A stretch of DNA of 64,000 nt from Enterococcus xiangfangensis (GCF_005405365.1 NZ_BJDX01000004.1:62001-126000); one strand, 5' to 3'; counted from the stretch's first letter, positions 44,674 to 54,184 are shown. A program made the numbers and translations. Notes: a model not told the origin generated them from the sequence alone.

Positions 44674-44702
44674 ATTATACATAAAGCCGCTTTTCAATGC
44701 AA
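44674..44702 (-). promoter_or_regulatory. Promoter of rpsT
   Basis: On the minus strand TTGCAT (44702-44697) and TATAAT (44679-44674) are exactly 17 bases apart, about 60 bases before the S20 start. Confidence 0.75.
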
Positions 44703-44831
44703 TAAAATCGTGACAAGTTTTTTTCCTTAACAGAAAATAAATAGAAAAAAGAGACAAATGAAGAATTTTGAAGACGAAAGGTTATGATTATGCTATCATT
44801 ACTGGGGAAATAAAAAAATGGGTGGTGCAGT

Positions 44832-45845
44832 ATGAGTATTGCTTTAGTTGTTACAATAACGTTGGTTATGGGGGTTGTTTTCGTTAACGGTTGGACAGAT
44901 GCGCCAAACGCAATTGCTACAGCGGTTTCAACGCGGGTATTAAAACCGAATGTTGCTATTTGGATGGCAGTTGCAATGAATTTTTTAGGCGCGCTGGTTA
45001 TGACTTATTTTAATTCACAAGTTGCTGAAACAATCAGTAATATTGTTACTTTCGAAGGGGCTGGAAACGCCGCACAAGTCGCATTGGCAGCATCTTTATT
45101 TGCAATCGTCGTCTGGGCAGTCGCAGCATGGTTCTTTGGTATCCCTACAAGTGAATCCCATGCACTGATCGCTGGTCTAACGGGTTCAGCAATGGCGATG
45201 GGCGGATTGGAAGCGGTTAGCGGTGCAGAATGGACAAAAGTTCTCGTAGGTTTAGTTGTTTCAACCATCATGGGTTTTGGTGGTGGCTGGTTAGTTACAA
45301 AGCTGATTGTATTGATTTTCCAAGGAGTCTCCAGACGAGTTGCCAATCATGTATTTACGATTGGCCAAGCAGTTAGCGCTGGAATGAATGCGTTTTTACA
45401 TGGCGCGCAAGATGGCCAAAAATTTATGGGTGTTTTTATGCTCGGACTTTTTTATAATAATTTGGCTGAAAAAACGGGTAATGGATTTGTTATTCCGTTA
45501 TGGGTAATGGTTTTATGTTCATTAACGATGGGTTTTGGAACGTCTGTCGGTGGTATGAAGATCATTAAATCAGTTGGGATGGATATGGTCAGATTAGAGC
45601 GTTATCAAGGATTTGCAGCGGATTTAAGTGCGGCGATTTGTTTGTTCTTGGCCTCTATTTTCGGTGTTCCAGTATCCACTACACACACAAAAACAACAGC
45701 GATCATGGGTGCCGGAGCTGCTAAACGACCTTCAAGTGTTGACTGGAGTATCGTAAAGGAAATGATTAGCGCGTGGGTACTGACTTTTCCTGGCTGCGGA
45801 GCGATCGCATTCATCATGGCAAAAGTATTTGTCGCAATTTTTTAA
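44832..45845 (+). CDS. pit: Inorganic phosphate transporter, PiT family
   Basis: A low-affinity metal-phosphate/proton or sodium symporter, 337 aa with about ten membrane helices. The two PiT signatures are visible: FVNGWTDAPNAIATAVSTRV near residue 18, and FGVPVSTTHTKTTAIMGAG near residue 278. The SD (GGGTGGTG) is modest. A DUF47 gene follows 17 bases later, the usual partner of PiT. Confidence 0.94.
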   Translation: MSIALVVTITLVMGVVFVNGWTDAPNAIATAVSTRVLKPNVAIWMAVAMNFLGALVMTYFNSQVAETISNIVTFEGAGNAAQVALAASLFAIVVWAVAAWFFGIPTSESHALIAGLTGSAMAMGGLEAVSGAEWTKVLVGLVVSTIMGFGGGWLVTKLIVLIFQGVSRRVANHVFTIGQAVSAGMNAFLHGAQDGQKFMGVFMLGLFYNNLAEKTGNGFVIPLWVMVLCSLTMGFGTSVGGMKIIKSVGMDMVRLERYQGFAADLSAAICLFLASIFGVPVSTTHTKTTAIMGAGAAKRPSSVDWSIVKEMISAWVLTFPGCGAIAFIMAKVFVAIF

Positions 45846-45862
45846 AAAGGGGATCATAAATA

Positions 45863-46486
45863 ATGGCTAGAAAAAAACAATTCGATTATTTTGGTAAATT
45901 AGAACAAATGGCGCAATATTCTTCCGAATCAGCGACTCTATTATTAGATTTGATCTTAGATTATTCAACTGAGAAGTTTATCGATAAATCAGAAAAAATC
46001 CATCGTTTAGAAGGATACGGTGATCGCATTTCCAAAGAGATCATGACAGAACTTTACGATGCTTTTATTACACCAATCGATCGTGAAGATATCGTGATGA
46101 TCACTAATTGTTTAGATGATATGTTGGATGAATTAAACGCAACGACTTATTTGTTTGAAAATTTATTGGTTTACACCGTTCGGCCCAATACTGACAAATT
46201 TTTACAATTAGTTGTTACGGCAACTTCTGATGTAGTACAAGCAACGAAAGAATTTGCGAAATTCAAACACTCAAAAGTGTTGAAACAATATATCGAGCAA
46301 GTAAATGAAACAGAATCAGAGGCTGATAGATTATACAGTGCATTAGTACAGGATCTATTCGCCAACGAGAAAGATCCAATCGAGGTCATCAAATGGCGCG
46401 ACATTTACAATCACCTTGAGAAGATCACCGATGCTTGTGAGGTTGCAGCAGATGTTATTGAAGGGTTAGTAATCAAAAATTCATAA
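45863..46486 (+). CDS. DUF47 family phosphate transport accessory protein (YkaA-like)
   Basis: A 207-aa helical protein with the PhoU-like DUF47 fold: FDYFGKLEQMAQYSSESATLL, a central helix with DREDIVMITNCLDDMLDEL, and DIYNHLEKITDACEVAADVIEG at the end. DUF47 proteins are thought to bind metals and modulate the neighbouring PiT transporter. AAAAGGGG precedes the ATG. A terminator follows the stop directly, so pit and this gene form a two-gene operon. Confidence 0.92.
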   Translation: MARKKQFDYFGKLEQMAQYSSESATLLLDLILDYSTEKFIDKSEKIHRLEGYGDRISKEIMTELYDAFITPIDREDIVMITNCLDDMLDELNATTYLFENLLVYTVRPNTDKFLQLVVTATSDVVQATKEFAKFKHSKVLKQYIEQVNETESEADRLYSALVQDLFANEKDPIEVIKWRDIYNHLEKITDACEVAADVIEGLVIKNS

Positions 46487-46489
46487 AGC

Positions 46490-46524
46490 AAAACCAGACT
46501 GTAATTATCGCAGTCTGGTTTTTT
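46490..46524 (+). terminator. Terminator of the pit operon
   Basis: AACCAGACTG and CAGTCTGGTT pair perfectly over ten bases, flanked by A and T runs. Confidence 0.9.
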
Positions 46525-46541
46525 ACTTATCATCCGTTGTT

Positions 46542-48425
46542 TTAAAGAGTTGCTTTATATAGCGGGCAAGTTACACAGCTTGATTTATTAAAACGATCAA
46601 GCTCTTTTAATGGAAGCAACAGCCGTAAGCCGTTTAGAATAACTAAGATAGTACTGCCTTCGTGGCCAATTACGCCAAGAGGAAGGGTTAGAAATTGAAG
46701 AAAATTGCTTGCGATCAATAAAATGATAACACTGAGTGAGAATACGATATTTTGACGAATGACGCGCTTCATTTTTTTTGCTAAACGGTGACTGTAAGTC
46801 AATTTAGTCAAATCATTTTTCATTAGAACCATATCAGCAACTTCCATCGCGACGTCTGTTCCTTCGCCCATTGCGATCCCAATACTAGCAGTCGCTAAAG
46901 CAGGAGCATCATTGATGCCATCACCAACCATCGCATTGATCGTTGCGTCTTGCTGCTGTTCTTTGACGAGCTTTGTTTTATCAGCGGGAAGGCAGCCGCT
47001 GTAAAAATTGCTTAATCCGACTTGTTGAGCCACATAATTGGCAGCGCCAAAGTTATCACCAGTGAGCATAATTGTTTGGATACCTTGTTCTTGAAAGTAA
47101 TCGATAACTTCTTTCGTATGGGGCTTGGGGAGATCTATCAATGCAATCAGTGCGGCTAGTTGATTATTTTGGCTAAGAACGACTACTGTTTTTCCTTCTT
47201 TATGCCATTGCTCAATCAAGGGGTGAGTTTGATTTTCAAGAGGTTTTCCTAAACGCCACGTTTGATTGAGATAATTTGTTTCTAGTCCAAATCCGGCTTT
47301 TTCTTCTACTTTTAGCTGTAAACTGTCTTCGTCGCTAAAAAAAGTTGTAATCGCTACTGCAAGCGGATGGGTCGAGTGTTTTTCCATCGATAAGAACAGC
47401 TGTGGAATTACTGGATTATCAGAAAAACTCTTGTAATCAGTTACGTGTGGGTCGCCTTGAGTTAAAGTCCCAGTCTTATCAAAGGAGATGACGTGAAGAT
47501 CAGCAAGTTTTTCTAATGTTTTTCCAGATTTAAACAGGAGTCCTTTTTTTGCGCCATTAGAAATAGCGGCTAATGTCGCCGGTGTTGCTGAGGCAACTAA
47601 AGCACAAGGAGAAGCGACTACAAGCAATACCATTCCGCGATAAAAACTTTCAGTAAAACTCCAGCCTAATAAAAAATGGGTCAGTAGGATCATCAAAGGA
47701 ACTGCGCATAAAATGATCTTGACGTAAATATTTTCAATTTTTTCGATAAACGTAGCAGTTGCGCTTTGTTCATTTTGCGCATGATCGACTAAGCGTAAAA
47801 TTTGAGCAAACAAAGTATTATCACTAGTTTTGGTTACTTCTAACGTAAAAGCATGTCCTAAATTAATTGTTCCGCTGAAAGCCTCGTCATTGATCTTTTT
47901 TTCGACAGGAACGGACTCACCGGAGATGGCCGATTCATCAATCAAAGAGGCATTTAACATGCGTCCGTCAATTGGGATCGCCTGACCCTTAGGAACAAAG
48001 ACCAAGTCTCCTACATTTATTTTTTCTACAGGAGTCGCGATGTGTTCAGTGCCGCAGATTTTTAAAGCTTCATTCGGCGTGACATTCATCAGAGCAGTGA
48101 TTTCTTTTTTGCTTTTGTTGGTCGCGTATTCTTCCAATGTTCCGCTTAAACAAAAAATAAACGTCAACATTGCTCCTTCAAACCAATTCCCAATCAGACA
48201 GGCGCCGATCGCAGCTAAAGCCATCAATAAATCTACATTCAACGTTCGCTCATTCAGCAGTTCGCTAACCCCTTCAAAGGTTTGTTTCCAACCGCCGCTG
48301 ATAATCGCCAGAATGAAAAAGAGGGGATAGATAGGTTGGGAGAGCATCATCAGAACTTTACCGACGATCAAAAATAATAGACAGAAAAGGGTCGAGAATA
48401 AGGCGTTCCTTCCTTTTGAGCTCAT
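46542..48425 (-). CDS. P1B-4-type metal efflux ATPase (PfeT/ZosA/FrvA-like)
   Basis: A P-type ATPase of 627 aa for transition metal export, probably Fe2+, with Co2+ or Zn2+ possible. It has no N-terminal metal-binding domain. SPC (272-274) stands in the transport helix in place of CPC, DKTGT has Asp316, and HEGST (588-592) lies in a late helix; SPC plus HEGG/HEGS marks the P1B-4 class. Unusually, the C-terminus carries CVTC (617-620), a possible metal site. AAAGGAG precedes the start. Two Fur-like boxes lie 135-220 bases upstream. It is transcribed alone. Confidence 0.88.
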   Translation of the reverse strand: MSSKGRNALFSTLFCLLFLIVGKVLMMLSQPIYPLFFILAIISGGWKQTFEGVSELLNERTLNVDLLMALAAIGACLIGNWFEGAMLTFIFCLSGTLEEYATNKSKKEITALMNVTPNEALKICGTEHIATPVEKINVGDLVFVPKGQAIPIDGRMLNASLIDESAISGESVPVEKKINDEAFSGTINLGHAFTLEVTKTSDNTLFAQILRLVDHAQNEQSATATFIEKIENIYVKIILCAVPLMILLTHFLLGWSFTESFYRGMVLLVVASPCALVASATPATLAAISNGAKKGLLFKSGKTLEKLADLHVISFDKTGTLTQGDPHVTDYKSFSDNPVIPQLFLSMEKHSTHPLAVAITTFFSDEDSLQLKVEEKAGFGLETNYLNQTWRLGKPLENQTHPLIEQWHKEGKTVVVLSQNNQLAALIALIDLPKPHTKEVIDYFQEQGIQTIMLTGDNFGAANYVAQQVGLSNFYSGCLPADKTKLVKEQQQDATINAMVGDGINDAPALATASIGIAMGEGTDVAMEVADMVLMKNDLTKLTYSHRLAKKMKRVIRQNIVFSLSVIILLIASNFLQFLTLPLGVIGHEGSTILVILNGLRLLLPLKELDRFNKSSCVTCPLYKATL

Positions 48426-48559
48426 AACGTAATCTCCTTTCTAACTTTGAAATCAATAAACAAATTCATTCATTCTTTCAATCTCATAGTATCATGGAAA
48501 CTAACGTAAATGATAACAAAACCAGCTAAATGAGAACGAAAGTAGTTATCAATTAGTGT

Positions 48560-48574
48560 TGAGAATGACTATCA
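48560..48574. promoter_or_regulatory. Fur-type box, 7-1-7
   Basis: TGAGAAT-G-ACTATCA matches the Bacillus Fur consensus TGATAAT-N-ATTATCA at 12 of 14 positions. It lies about 135 bases upstream of the metal ATPase start. Confidence 0.55.
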
Positions 48575-48630
48575 TTCATAGTTAATCAAAAATAGGTGCA
48601 ATTATGAAAATCATTGATCGTAATTATAAT

Positions 48631-48645
48631 TTATAGTAATTATCA
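48631..48645. promoter_or_regulatory. Second Fur-type box
   Basis: TTATAGT-A-ATTATCA matches the 7-1-7 Fur consensus at 12 of 14 positions, 71 bases from the first box and between the metal ATPase and uppP. Confidence 0.45.
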
Positions 48646-48660
48646 TCTGTTTGGCACAAC

Positions 48661-48687
48661 AAAAAAGACCTGCAAAAATGCAGATCT
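48661..48687 (-). terminator. Terminator of uppP
   Basis: On the minus strand AGATCTGCA and TGCAGGTCT pair (one G-U), followed by T residues. It begins at the stop codon. Confidence 0.85.
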
Positions 48688-49520
48688 TACATAGCGATTA
48701 GCCAGTAGCCAATCAAAATGATTCCTAGAACGATTCGATACCAGCCGAAAACGGTGAAATCATTTCGTTTGATATAGTTTAACAAGAACTTGATTGCGAT
48801 AATTGAAACGATAAAAGCAGTCGCCATACCAATCAACAGAATAATAAGTTCGGAAGCGCCAAAAGAATTTCCTTTTAATAGGAATTTGATGATTTTTAAG
48901 CCGCTGGCACCAAACATAACAGGGATTCCTAAGAAAAAGGAAAATTCTGTCGCAACATACCGAGAGCACCCGATAATGATCGCACCAAGAATCGTAGCAC
49001 CTGAACGTGAAGTTCCGGGGATCAGTGAAAGCAGTTGGAAAGCACCTACGATCAGTGCCGCTTTATAGGTGAAATCGTTTAAACTTGTACATTTTGGTGT
49101 CTTTGTTTTATTTTGCCGCTCAACAATGATAAATGCGACCCCGTAGACGATCAACATAATTGCTACTGGTAAAAATTTATGAAAATGTGCTTCTAAAAAA
49201 TCATCTAATGGTAACCCGATCACCGCTGCAGGCAAACAGGCAATAATTACTTTGAACCACAATGTCCATGTATCCTGTTTCTCTTCGTGAGTCTTGCTGG
49301 GGGCGAAGGGATTCAATTTGGTGAAGTACAGTACCACAACCGCTAAAATAGCCCCTAACTGGATCACTACATTAAACATTTCAATAAATGCTGAACTCAT
49401 ATTTAATTTGATGAATTCATCTGCTAAGATCAAATGACCAGTAGAAGAAATCGGCAACCATTCGGTAATTCCTTCAACGATCCCCAAAATAATTGCTTTA
49501 AAAATATTTGCAATAAGCAT
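48687..49520 (-). CDS. uppP: Undecaprenyl-diphosphatase (BacA/UppP)
   Basis: A membrane enzyme that recycles undecaprenyl pyrophosphate for peptidoglycan synthesis and lowers bacitracin sensitivity. The protein is 277 aa with about eight helices. The signatures [17 protein letters not shown] (residues 14-30) and [11 protein letters not shown] near residue 170 are intact. AAAGGACG precedes the ATG. It stands alone with its own terminator. Confidence 0.96.
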   Translation of the reverse strand: MLIANIFKAIILGIVEGITEWLPISSTGHLILADEFIKLNMSSAFIEMFNVVIQLGAILAVVVLYFTKLNPFAPSKTHEEKQDTWTLWFKVIIACLPAAVIGLPLDDFLEAHFHKFLPVAIMLIVYGVAFIIVERQNKTKTPKCTSLNDFTYKAALIVGAFQLLSLIPGTSRSGATILGAIIIGCSRYVATEFSFFLGIPVMFGASGLKIIKFLLKGNSFGASELIILLIGMATAFIVSIIAIKFLLNYIKRNDFTVFGWYRIVLGIILIGYWLIAM

Positions 49521-49610
49521 AATTTACGTCCTTTCAAATTAATAACAATAAATAGTATACCGTTTCATCTTTGAAAAGACCATCGAAAAAAGGCTAAGCT
49601 TTTTATAAGA

Positions 49611-49645
49611 AAAGAGGTGTAACAAAAGTTTTGTCACACCTCTTT
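49611..49645 (-). terminator. Terminator after the phosphatase/hydrolase pair
   Basis: AAAGAGGTGTAACAAAA and TTTTGTCACACCTCTTT form a long stem with one mismatch, reading into T residues on the minus strand. Confidence 0.8.
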
Positions 49646-49724
49646 CTAAATAAATGCTATTTTTGCTTCTTCGAAAGGAAGTCGAAATTGCGAAGAAGCT
49701 ATTGCTTTCCATCATAACTTGTCT

Positions 49725-50429
49725 CTAGGCACCAGTATGATCAGAAATTGTTTTTCCACGTTCCATGTAACTGATATCATTGATCGCGCGGATCGAAAAT
49801 TCACCATTTTCGTATTTTAGACGATTGATACTGCCGTTCAATAGGTTTGCTCGAACAGGTTGATTTGAATCAATTAAACTAAGTAAAAAGGCGATTGTTA
49901 ATCCATGAGAAACAATCAGAACATTTCCGCCACCATTTTTTTCGCGGTTTTGTGCAATGTCTTCAAAACCATTCCAAACGCGATCTCTTAATTGAGTATA
50001 AGGTTCTGCCCAATTTGCTGTATCTGCGCCTTCAACGGCATTTGCGATTTCTTCAAAAGTAACATCTGTTGCGAACAAATCATCTTCTGTTTTAAAATTC
50101 AATACTCGCGGTAAAACGCCCCACATCTCAGCATCATAGGCGCCTTCTAAAGAACCAAAGCACCATTCGCGAATGCGTGGATCTACGTGGTAAGGGATAT
50201 TTTTGCCTTCCGGGTGTTCGCTTAAAAGAATCCGCATCGTTTCGATTGCTCGACCAGAGTCGCTTGAATACGCTTCTTCAAATTGTGTATCCTGTAAACC
50301 AAGTCCTACATAATGGATACCTTCACGCCCTGTTTTTGTCAGGGGAGTGTCACACCAACCTTGGACCCGAGCTAGTGTGTTGAACATTGTTTTACCATGT
50401 CGAACGATATAAAGATTAGTTTCTGCCAT
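49725..50429 (-). CDS. Histidine phosphatase family protein
   Basis: A cytoplasmic phosphatase or mutase-like enzyme of 234 aa. The catalytic LYIVRHGKT is at residues 6-14 (His11), with SDSGRAIET near residue 55 and the second histidine in VSHGLTIAF near residue 170. GAYDAEMWG follows IREWCFGSLE. I chose ATG 50429, with GGAGG eight bases upstream. Phosphoglycerate mutase or a sugar/cofactor phosphatase are possible; substrate unknown. It follows the metallo-hydrolase gene by 23 bases, so the two form an operon. Confidence 0.9.
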   Translation of the reverse strand: MAETNLYIVRHGKTMFNTLARVQGWCDTPLTKTGREGIHYVGLGLQDTQFEEAYSSDSGRAIETMRILLSEHPEGKNIPYHVDPRIREWCFGSLEGAYDAEMWGVLPRVLNFKTEDDLFATDVTFEEIANAVEGADTANWAEPYTQLRDRVWNGFEDIAQNREKNGGGNVLIVSHGLTIAFLLSLIDSNQPVRANLLNGSINRLKYENGEFSIRAINDISYMERGKTISDHTGA

Positions 50430-50452
50430 ATTTAAAACCTCCAAAAAGTTGA

Positions 50453-51079
50453 TTAATTAAAGAATGGGTTTGTATCGATCTCATGACCGATCGTTGTTGC
50501 ATCGCCATGACCAGGATATGCTGGCAGTTCGCGAGGCAAGGTGAATAGATAATTTTTGATACTGTATAGTAATTGCTGCAGATCGCCAGTGTGAAGATCT
50601 GTGCGACCGATACTGCCTTTGAATAATGCATCGCCAACAACGACAAAATCATCAAAAATGAAGCTGAGACTGCCAATCGAATGTCCTGGAGTTGGGACAA
50701 CTTGGAACGTCATGCCACCAATCGTGTAGTCTTTCATTTCAAATTCATATTCTGCTGGCTGAACGATTAAATCAGGCATATTATCGTGGCGTCCCAAACC
50801 AGAGAGATTCAAAATAGGATCTCCCAGCCATGTCTGTTCCAAGGGACTAACATAGACAGGAACATCGTATTTTTTTCGCAATTGTTCAACTGCACCAATA
50901 TGGTCAAAATGAGTATGGGTCAAGAGAATCGCGCATGGGATTTTACCGATGCGGTCAATTTCTCGACTTAATCGATTGCCTTCCGAACCTGGATCGACGA
51001 TCAGTAAATTTTGTTCATTATGAATCAAATAGCAATTTTCTTGTGCGCTCCCAGTAACAAAGCCTTCGATTTGAATCAT
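50453..51079 (-). CDS. MBL-fold metallo-hydrolase (YqgX/GloB-like)
   Basis: A glyoxalase II-type hydrolase of 208 aa. The di-metal site is present: THTHFDHIGAV, then TPGHSIGSLS, VVGDALF and YPGHGDATTIG. Short proteins of this type act on hydroxyacyl thioesters or related compounds. The start is ATG 51079 behind GGGAGG; a longer open frame to 51154 lacks support. A minus-strand TATAAT at 51187-51182 may be its -10. It is the first gene of a two-gene operon. Confidence 0.9.
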   Translation of the reverse strand: MIQIEGFVTGSAQENCYLIHNEQNLLIVDPGSEGNRLSREIDRIGKIPCAILLTHTHFDHIGAVEQLRKKYDVPVYVSPLEQTWLGDPILNLSGLGRHDNMPDLIVQPAEYEFEMKDYTIGGMTFQVVPTPGHSIGSLSFIFDDFVVVGDALFKGSIGRTDLHTGDLQQLLYSIKNYLFTLPRELPAYPGHGDATTIGHEIDTNPFFN

Positions 51080-51246
51080 TATTTTCCTCCCTGGATGAAT
51101 AAATAAATTTCTTTGAATCGATTTATAAGTGCTGACACAATCAAAAATCAGCAAAAGCCAACATCATAAATTCCTCTTCTAATTATACCTTAAAAGCAAA
51201 AAAATTGTGGCTTCTGTGAATGATTTTGGTATTTCAGGTACGCATT

Positions 51247-51275
51247 TTGCTCAAAATTTTCGTTAATAGTTATAA
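51247..51275 (+). promoter_or_regulatory. Promoter candidate for the holin-like gene
   Basis: TTGCTC (51247-51252) and TTATAA (51270-51275) are 17 bases apart, about 75 bases before the start codon. Confidence 0.4.
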
Positions 51276-51350
51276 AGGCGATCAAAACTGATCTTTTCGT
51301 TAAAACGCAAGATCAAAAAAGAAGCCAAATAATAAATAGGAGGAGTTAAA

Positions 51351-51722
51351 ATGACGAATTGGATAAAAATGATCGAAGAGGAGCCACGTTTACTTTTTGT
51401 ATTAATGCTGATTTCAGTCGCGATGTTATTGGATTTATTAACAGGATTGATCGCTGCTAAATTAACAAAACAAATCTCATCAAAAATCGGGATCAATGGT
51501 ATTTTACGAAAAATTGCCAGTATTTTATTATTGCTGTTTTTCTTGCCTGTCTCAAGTTTGATCCCGTTTCAAGCGGGGAGTGTCTTACTCTACGCTTTCT
51601 ATCTTTCGTTTCTTTTGATGGAACTGCACTCGATCCTTGAGAATTATGAAAAAATGGGGATCAAAACGGAGGTTTTTCGAACTTTTCTTCAGCAGCTGTT
51701 CAAAAAAAATAAAGACAAATAA
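51351..51722 (+). CDS. Phage holin family protein (holin_4 type), orphan
   Basis: A 123-aa protein with three membrane helices (about 14-37, 52-70 and 74-92) and a charged Lys-rich tail (FKKNKDK). MELHSILENYEKMGIK near residue 90 is typical of the toxin-secretion/phage-lysis holin family. A very strong SD (TAGGAGGAG) precedes the ATG. No endolysin or phage gene lies beside it, so it is either a domesticated holin used in cell lysis or secretion, or a prophage relic. Confidence 0.82.
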   Translation: MTNWIKMIEEEPRLLFVLMLISVAMLLDLLTGLIAAKLTKQISSKIGINGILRKIASILLLLFFLPVSSLIPFQAGSVLLYAFYLSFLLMELHSILENYEKMGIKTEVFRTFLQQLFKKNKDK

Positions 51723-51809
51723 AACTTGACGAGTACGAAAAATTCTTCTATGGTGAAACAGCAAAATAATTTCAAAAAAGCTAGTTGAAACAAAGAATGA
51801 GGGGACAAG

Positions 51810-54152
51810 ATGACAGTAAAAAAATTGGCGATTCGTGAATTGGTCGAGTTCATCTTGCGAAGCGGGAGCCTTGATGAGGGAAAAAACAGCAACCACACAC
51901 CGCAAGAAGGCGCGCGAATTCATCGAAAATTACAAAAAGAAGCAGGTCCTGACTATCAAAAAGAAGTTTGGCTAAAAAAACCGCTTGAGATTGCCGAAAC
52001 CGCTGTTCAAATCGAAGGACGTGCAGATGGAATTTATCGCGAAGGGGATCGAGTCTTTGTTGATGAGATCAAAACTTCTGAAACACCTTTTGAAGAACTA
52101 GAAGCAGGAACGATTAATCTGTATTTTTATCAAGCGATGGTTTATGCCTATATTTATAGTGAACAAGAAGAATTAACAGAGATCAGTACTCGACTGACCT
52201 ATTTCCAAACAACGGAAGAAAAAATCACGCGGCAAATTCGGGTATTCACTTTTGCTGAATTGACTGATTTTTTCAATGATTTGATCAAACGTTATGAGAA
52301 CTGGCTAGTCTTTCAAATCCAATGGCGCAAAACGCGGAATCAGTCGCTAAAGTCATTAGCTTTTCCTTTTGACACCTATCGTGCAGGCCAAAGAGAATTG
52401 GCAGCCGCTGTTTATAAAACAATCCATGCTCAGCAAAAATTATTTGTTGAAGCACCAACTGGAACAGGCAAGACAATGTCGACACTTTTTCCGGCTTTTA
52501 AAGCAATGGGGGAAGAATTAGGAGAGCGGATCTTTTATTTAACTGCGAAAACAATTACTCGACAAGTTGCCGAAGAAACAGTCACAAAACTTGAAAAAAA
52601 GGGCGTTCGGGTTAAAAGTGTTACGATAACCGCAAAAGATAAAATCTGTTTTATGTCAGAACGAAATTGCACACCGGAACATTGTCCATTTGCTAAAGGG
52701 TATTATGATCGAATCAACGATGGATTATGGGACATGTTGAATAGTGAGGATCATTACACGCGGCCAGTCATTGAACACTATGCTCGCAAACATGAACTTT
52801 GTCCATTTGAACTTTCTTTAGATATTAGCCGGTTTTGTGACGTGGTGGTAGGCGACTACAATTATTTATTCGATCCAACGGTTTATTTGCGTCGTTTCTT
52901 CGATGAAGAGAATAAAACAAACTTAGTTTTGGTAGACGAAGCGCATAATTTGGTCAATCGTTCGAAAGAGATGTATTCAGCTAGTATTTCTCGCGAAACG
53001 ATCGCACAAATCCAAAAGGACTTAGATAAATCTTTTAAAAAATTAAAGAAAGCTTTTAATAAAGTCGACAATGAATTTGAACTGATTGTGCAAGCTTTGG
53101 ATGGGGAATCGTATCACCAGCAGCAAGCGGCACCGGAAAGTTTGATTAATAGTCTTTTTAAATTACAGGAACAGATCAAAGAATGGCTAGCAGAACATCC
53201 GGAACATTTTTTGCAAGAAAGAATGCTGCCTGTTTATTTTGAAATTTTACGTTTTACTCGAATGAGTGAATATTATGATGATCACTACCGAACGATTGTG
53301 GAACAGAAACGGTATGATCTGATCATCAAAGAGTATTGCATTGATCCTTCCTGGTTTTTAGAACAGACAATGGAAAAAGTTGGTAGCACTATTTTGTTTT
53401 CTGCCAGTTTTTCGCCGTTAGATTATTATCAAGAAGTATTAGGCGGCGGGGATGATAGCCTTAGTTATCGTTTGCCAAACCCATTTCCAGCTGAGCATCG
53501 TCTAGTTATGGTCGATGCTAGTATCCAGACGACTTATCAGAAGAGAACTCAAAGTATCCCGCAAATCGCGGCATCGATCGAGGCACTAGTAAAAAATAAA
53601 ACTGGTAACTATTTCGTCTTTTTTCCTTCTTTTCAGTATTTAGATCAAGTTGCGGATTATTTTCATGAAGTTTATCCAGAGTATGCGATCCAAATTCAAG
53701 GAACAAAGCTGAGTGAAGAGGAACGAGAAGAATTTTTGGCAGCTTTTATTGATCAGCCAACAAAAACATTGATTGGTTTTTGTGTATTGGGTGGAATCTT
53801 TTCTGAAGGTATTGATTTAGCTGGTGAACGCTTGATTGGTACGGTAGTCGTCGGAGTCGGATTGCCGCAAGTTAATCATGAGCAAGAGCTAATCAAAGAA
53901 TATTATGACGAGAAAAAGAATCAAGGATTTAGTTACGCGTATCAGCTGCCAGGAATGAATAAGGTCATTCAAGCAGCAGGGCGGGTGATTCGAACGATGA
54001 CAGACCGCGGAATTCTCTTACTATTAGATCAACGCTATACGAATCAGCATTATCAAAAGTTGTTGCCTAGCAGTTGGTCCGATCGCAAAATCGTCTACGG
54101 TTCAGCGGAAGTTGGAAAAGCAGCAAATAATTTCTGGGAAAAGCAGAAATAA
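51810..54152 (+). CDS. DinG/XPD-like helicase fused to a PD-(D/E)XK nuclease domain
   Basis: A 780-aa superfamily 2 helicase. The N-terminus (about 30-150) is RecB/Cas4-like: His38, Asp73, the EIK triad 86-88 and QAMVY (108-112). Walker A APTGTGKT is at 215-222 and DEAH at 376-379. Cys280, Cys287, Cys292 and Cys331 fit an XPD-type 4Fe-4S domain. The C-terminal helicase part has GIFSEGIDLAGERL and QAAGRVIRT. A role in DNA repair or structured-DNA processing is inferred. The start ATG follows GAGGGGACAAG. It probably reads from its own or the holin promoter. Confidence 0.88.
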   Translation: MTVKKLAIRELVEFILRSGSLDEGKNSNHTPQEGARIHRKLQKEAGPDYQKEVWLKKPLEIAETAVQIEGRADGIYREGDRVFVDEIKTSETPFEELEAGTINLYFYQAMVYAYIYSEQEELTEISTRLTYFQTTEEKITRQIRVFTFAELTDFFNDLIKRYENWLVFQIQWRKTRNQSLKSLAFPFDTYRAGQRELAAAVYKTIHAQQKLFVEAPTGTGKTMSTLFPAFKAMGEELGERIFYLTAKTITRQVAEETVTKLEKKGVRVKSVTITAKDKICFMSERNCTPEHCPFAKGYYDRINDGLWDMLNSEDHYTRPVIEHYARKHELCPFELSLDISRFCDVVVGDYNYLFDPTVYLRRFFDEENKTNLVLVDEAHNLVNRSKEMYSASISRETIAQIQKDLDKSFKKLKKAFNKVDNEFELIVQALDGESYHQQQAAPESLINSLFKLQEQIKEWLAEHPEHFLQERMLPVYFEILRFTRMSEYYDDHYRTIVEQKRYDLIIKEYCIDPSWFLEQTMEKVGSTILFSASFSPLDYYQEVLGGGDDSLSYRLPNPFPAEHRLVMVDASIQTTYQKRTQSIPQIAASIEALVKNKTGNYFVFFPSFQYLDQVADYFHEVYPEYAIQIQGTKLSEEEREEFLAAFIDQPTKTLIGFCVLGGIFSEGIDLAGERLIGTVVVGVGLPQVNHEQELIKEYYDEKKNQGFSYAYQLPGMNKVIQAAGRVIRTMTDRGILLLLDQRYTNQHYQKLLPSSWSDRKIVYGSAEVGKAANNFWEKQK

Positions 54153-54184
54153 AAAGAACTCGTTTAACCGAGTTCTTTTTTTTA
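54153..54184 (+). terminator. Terminator after the nuclease-helicase gene
   Basis: GAACTCG and CGAGTTC pair around TTTAAC, with A residues before and eight or more T residues after. Confidence 0.9.
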
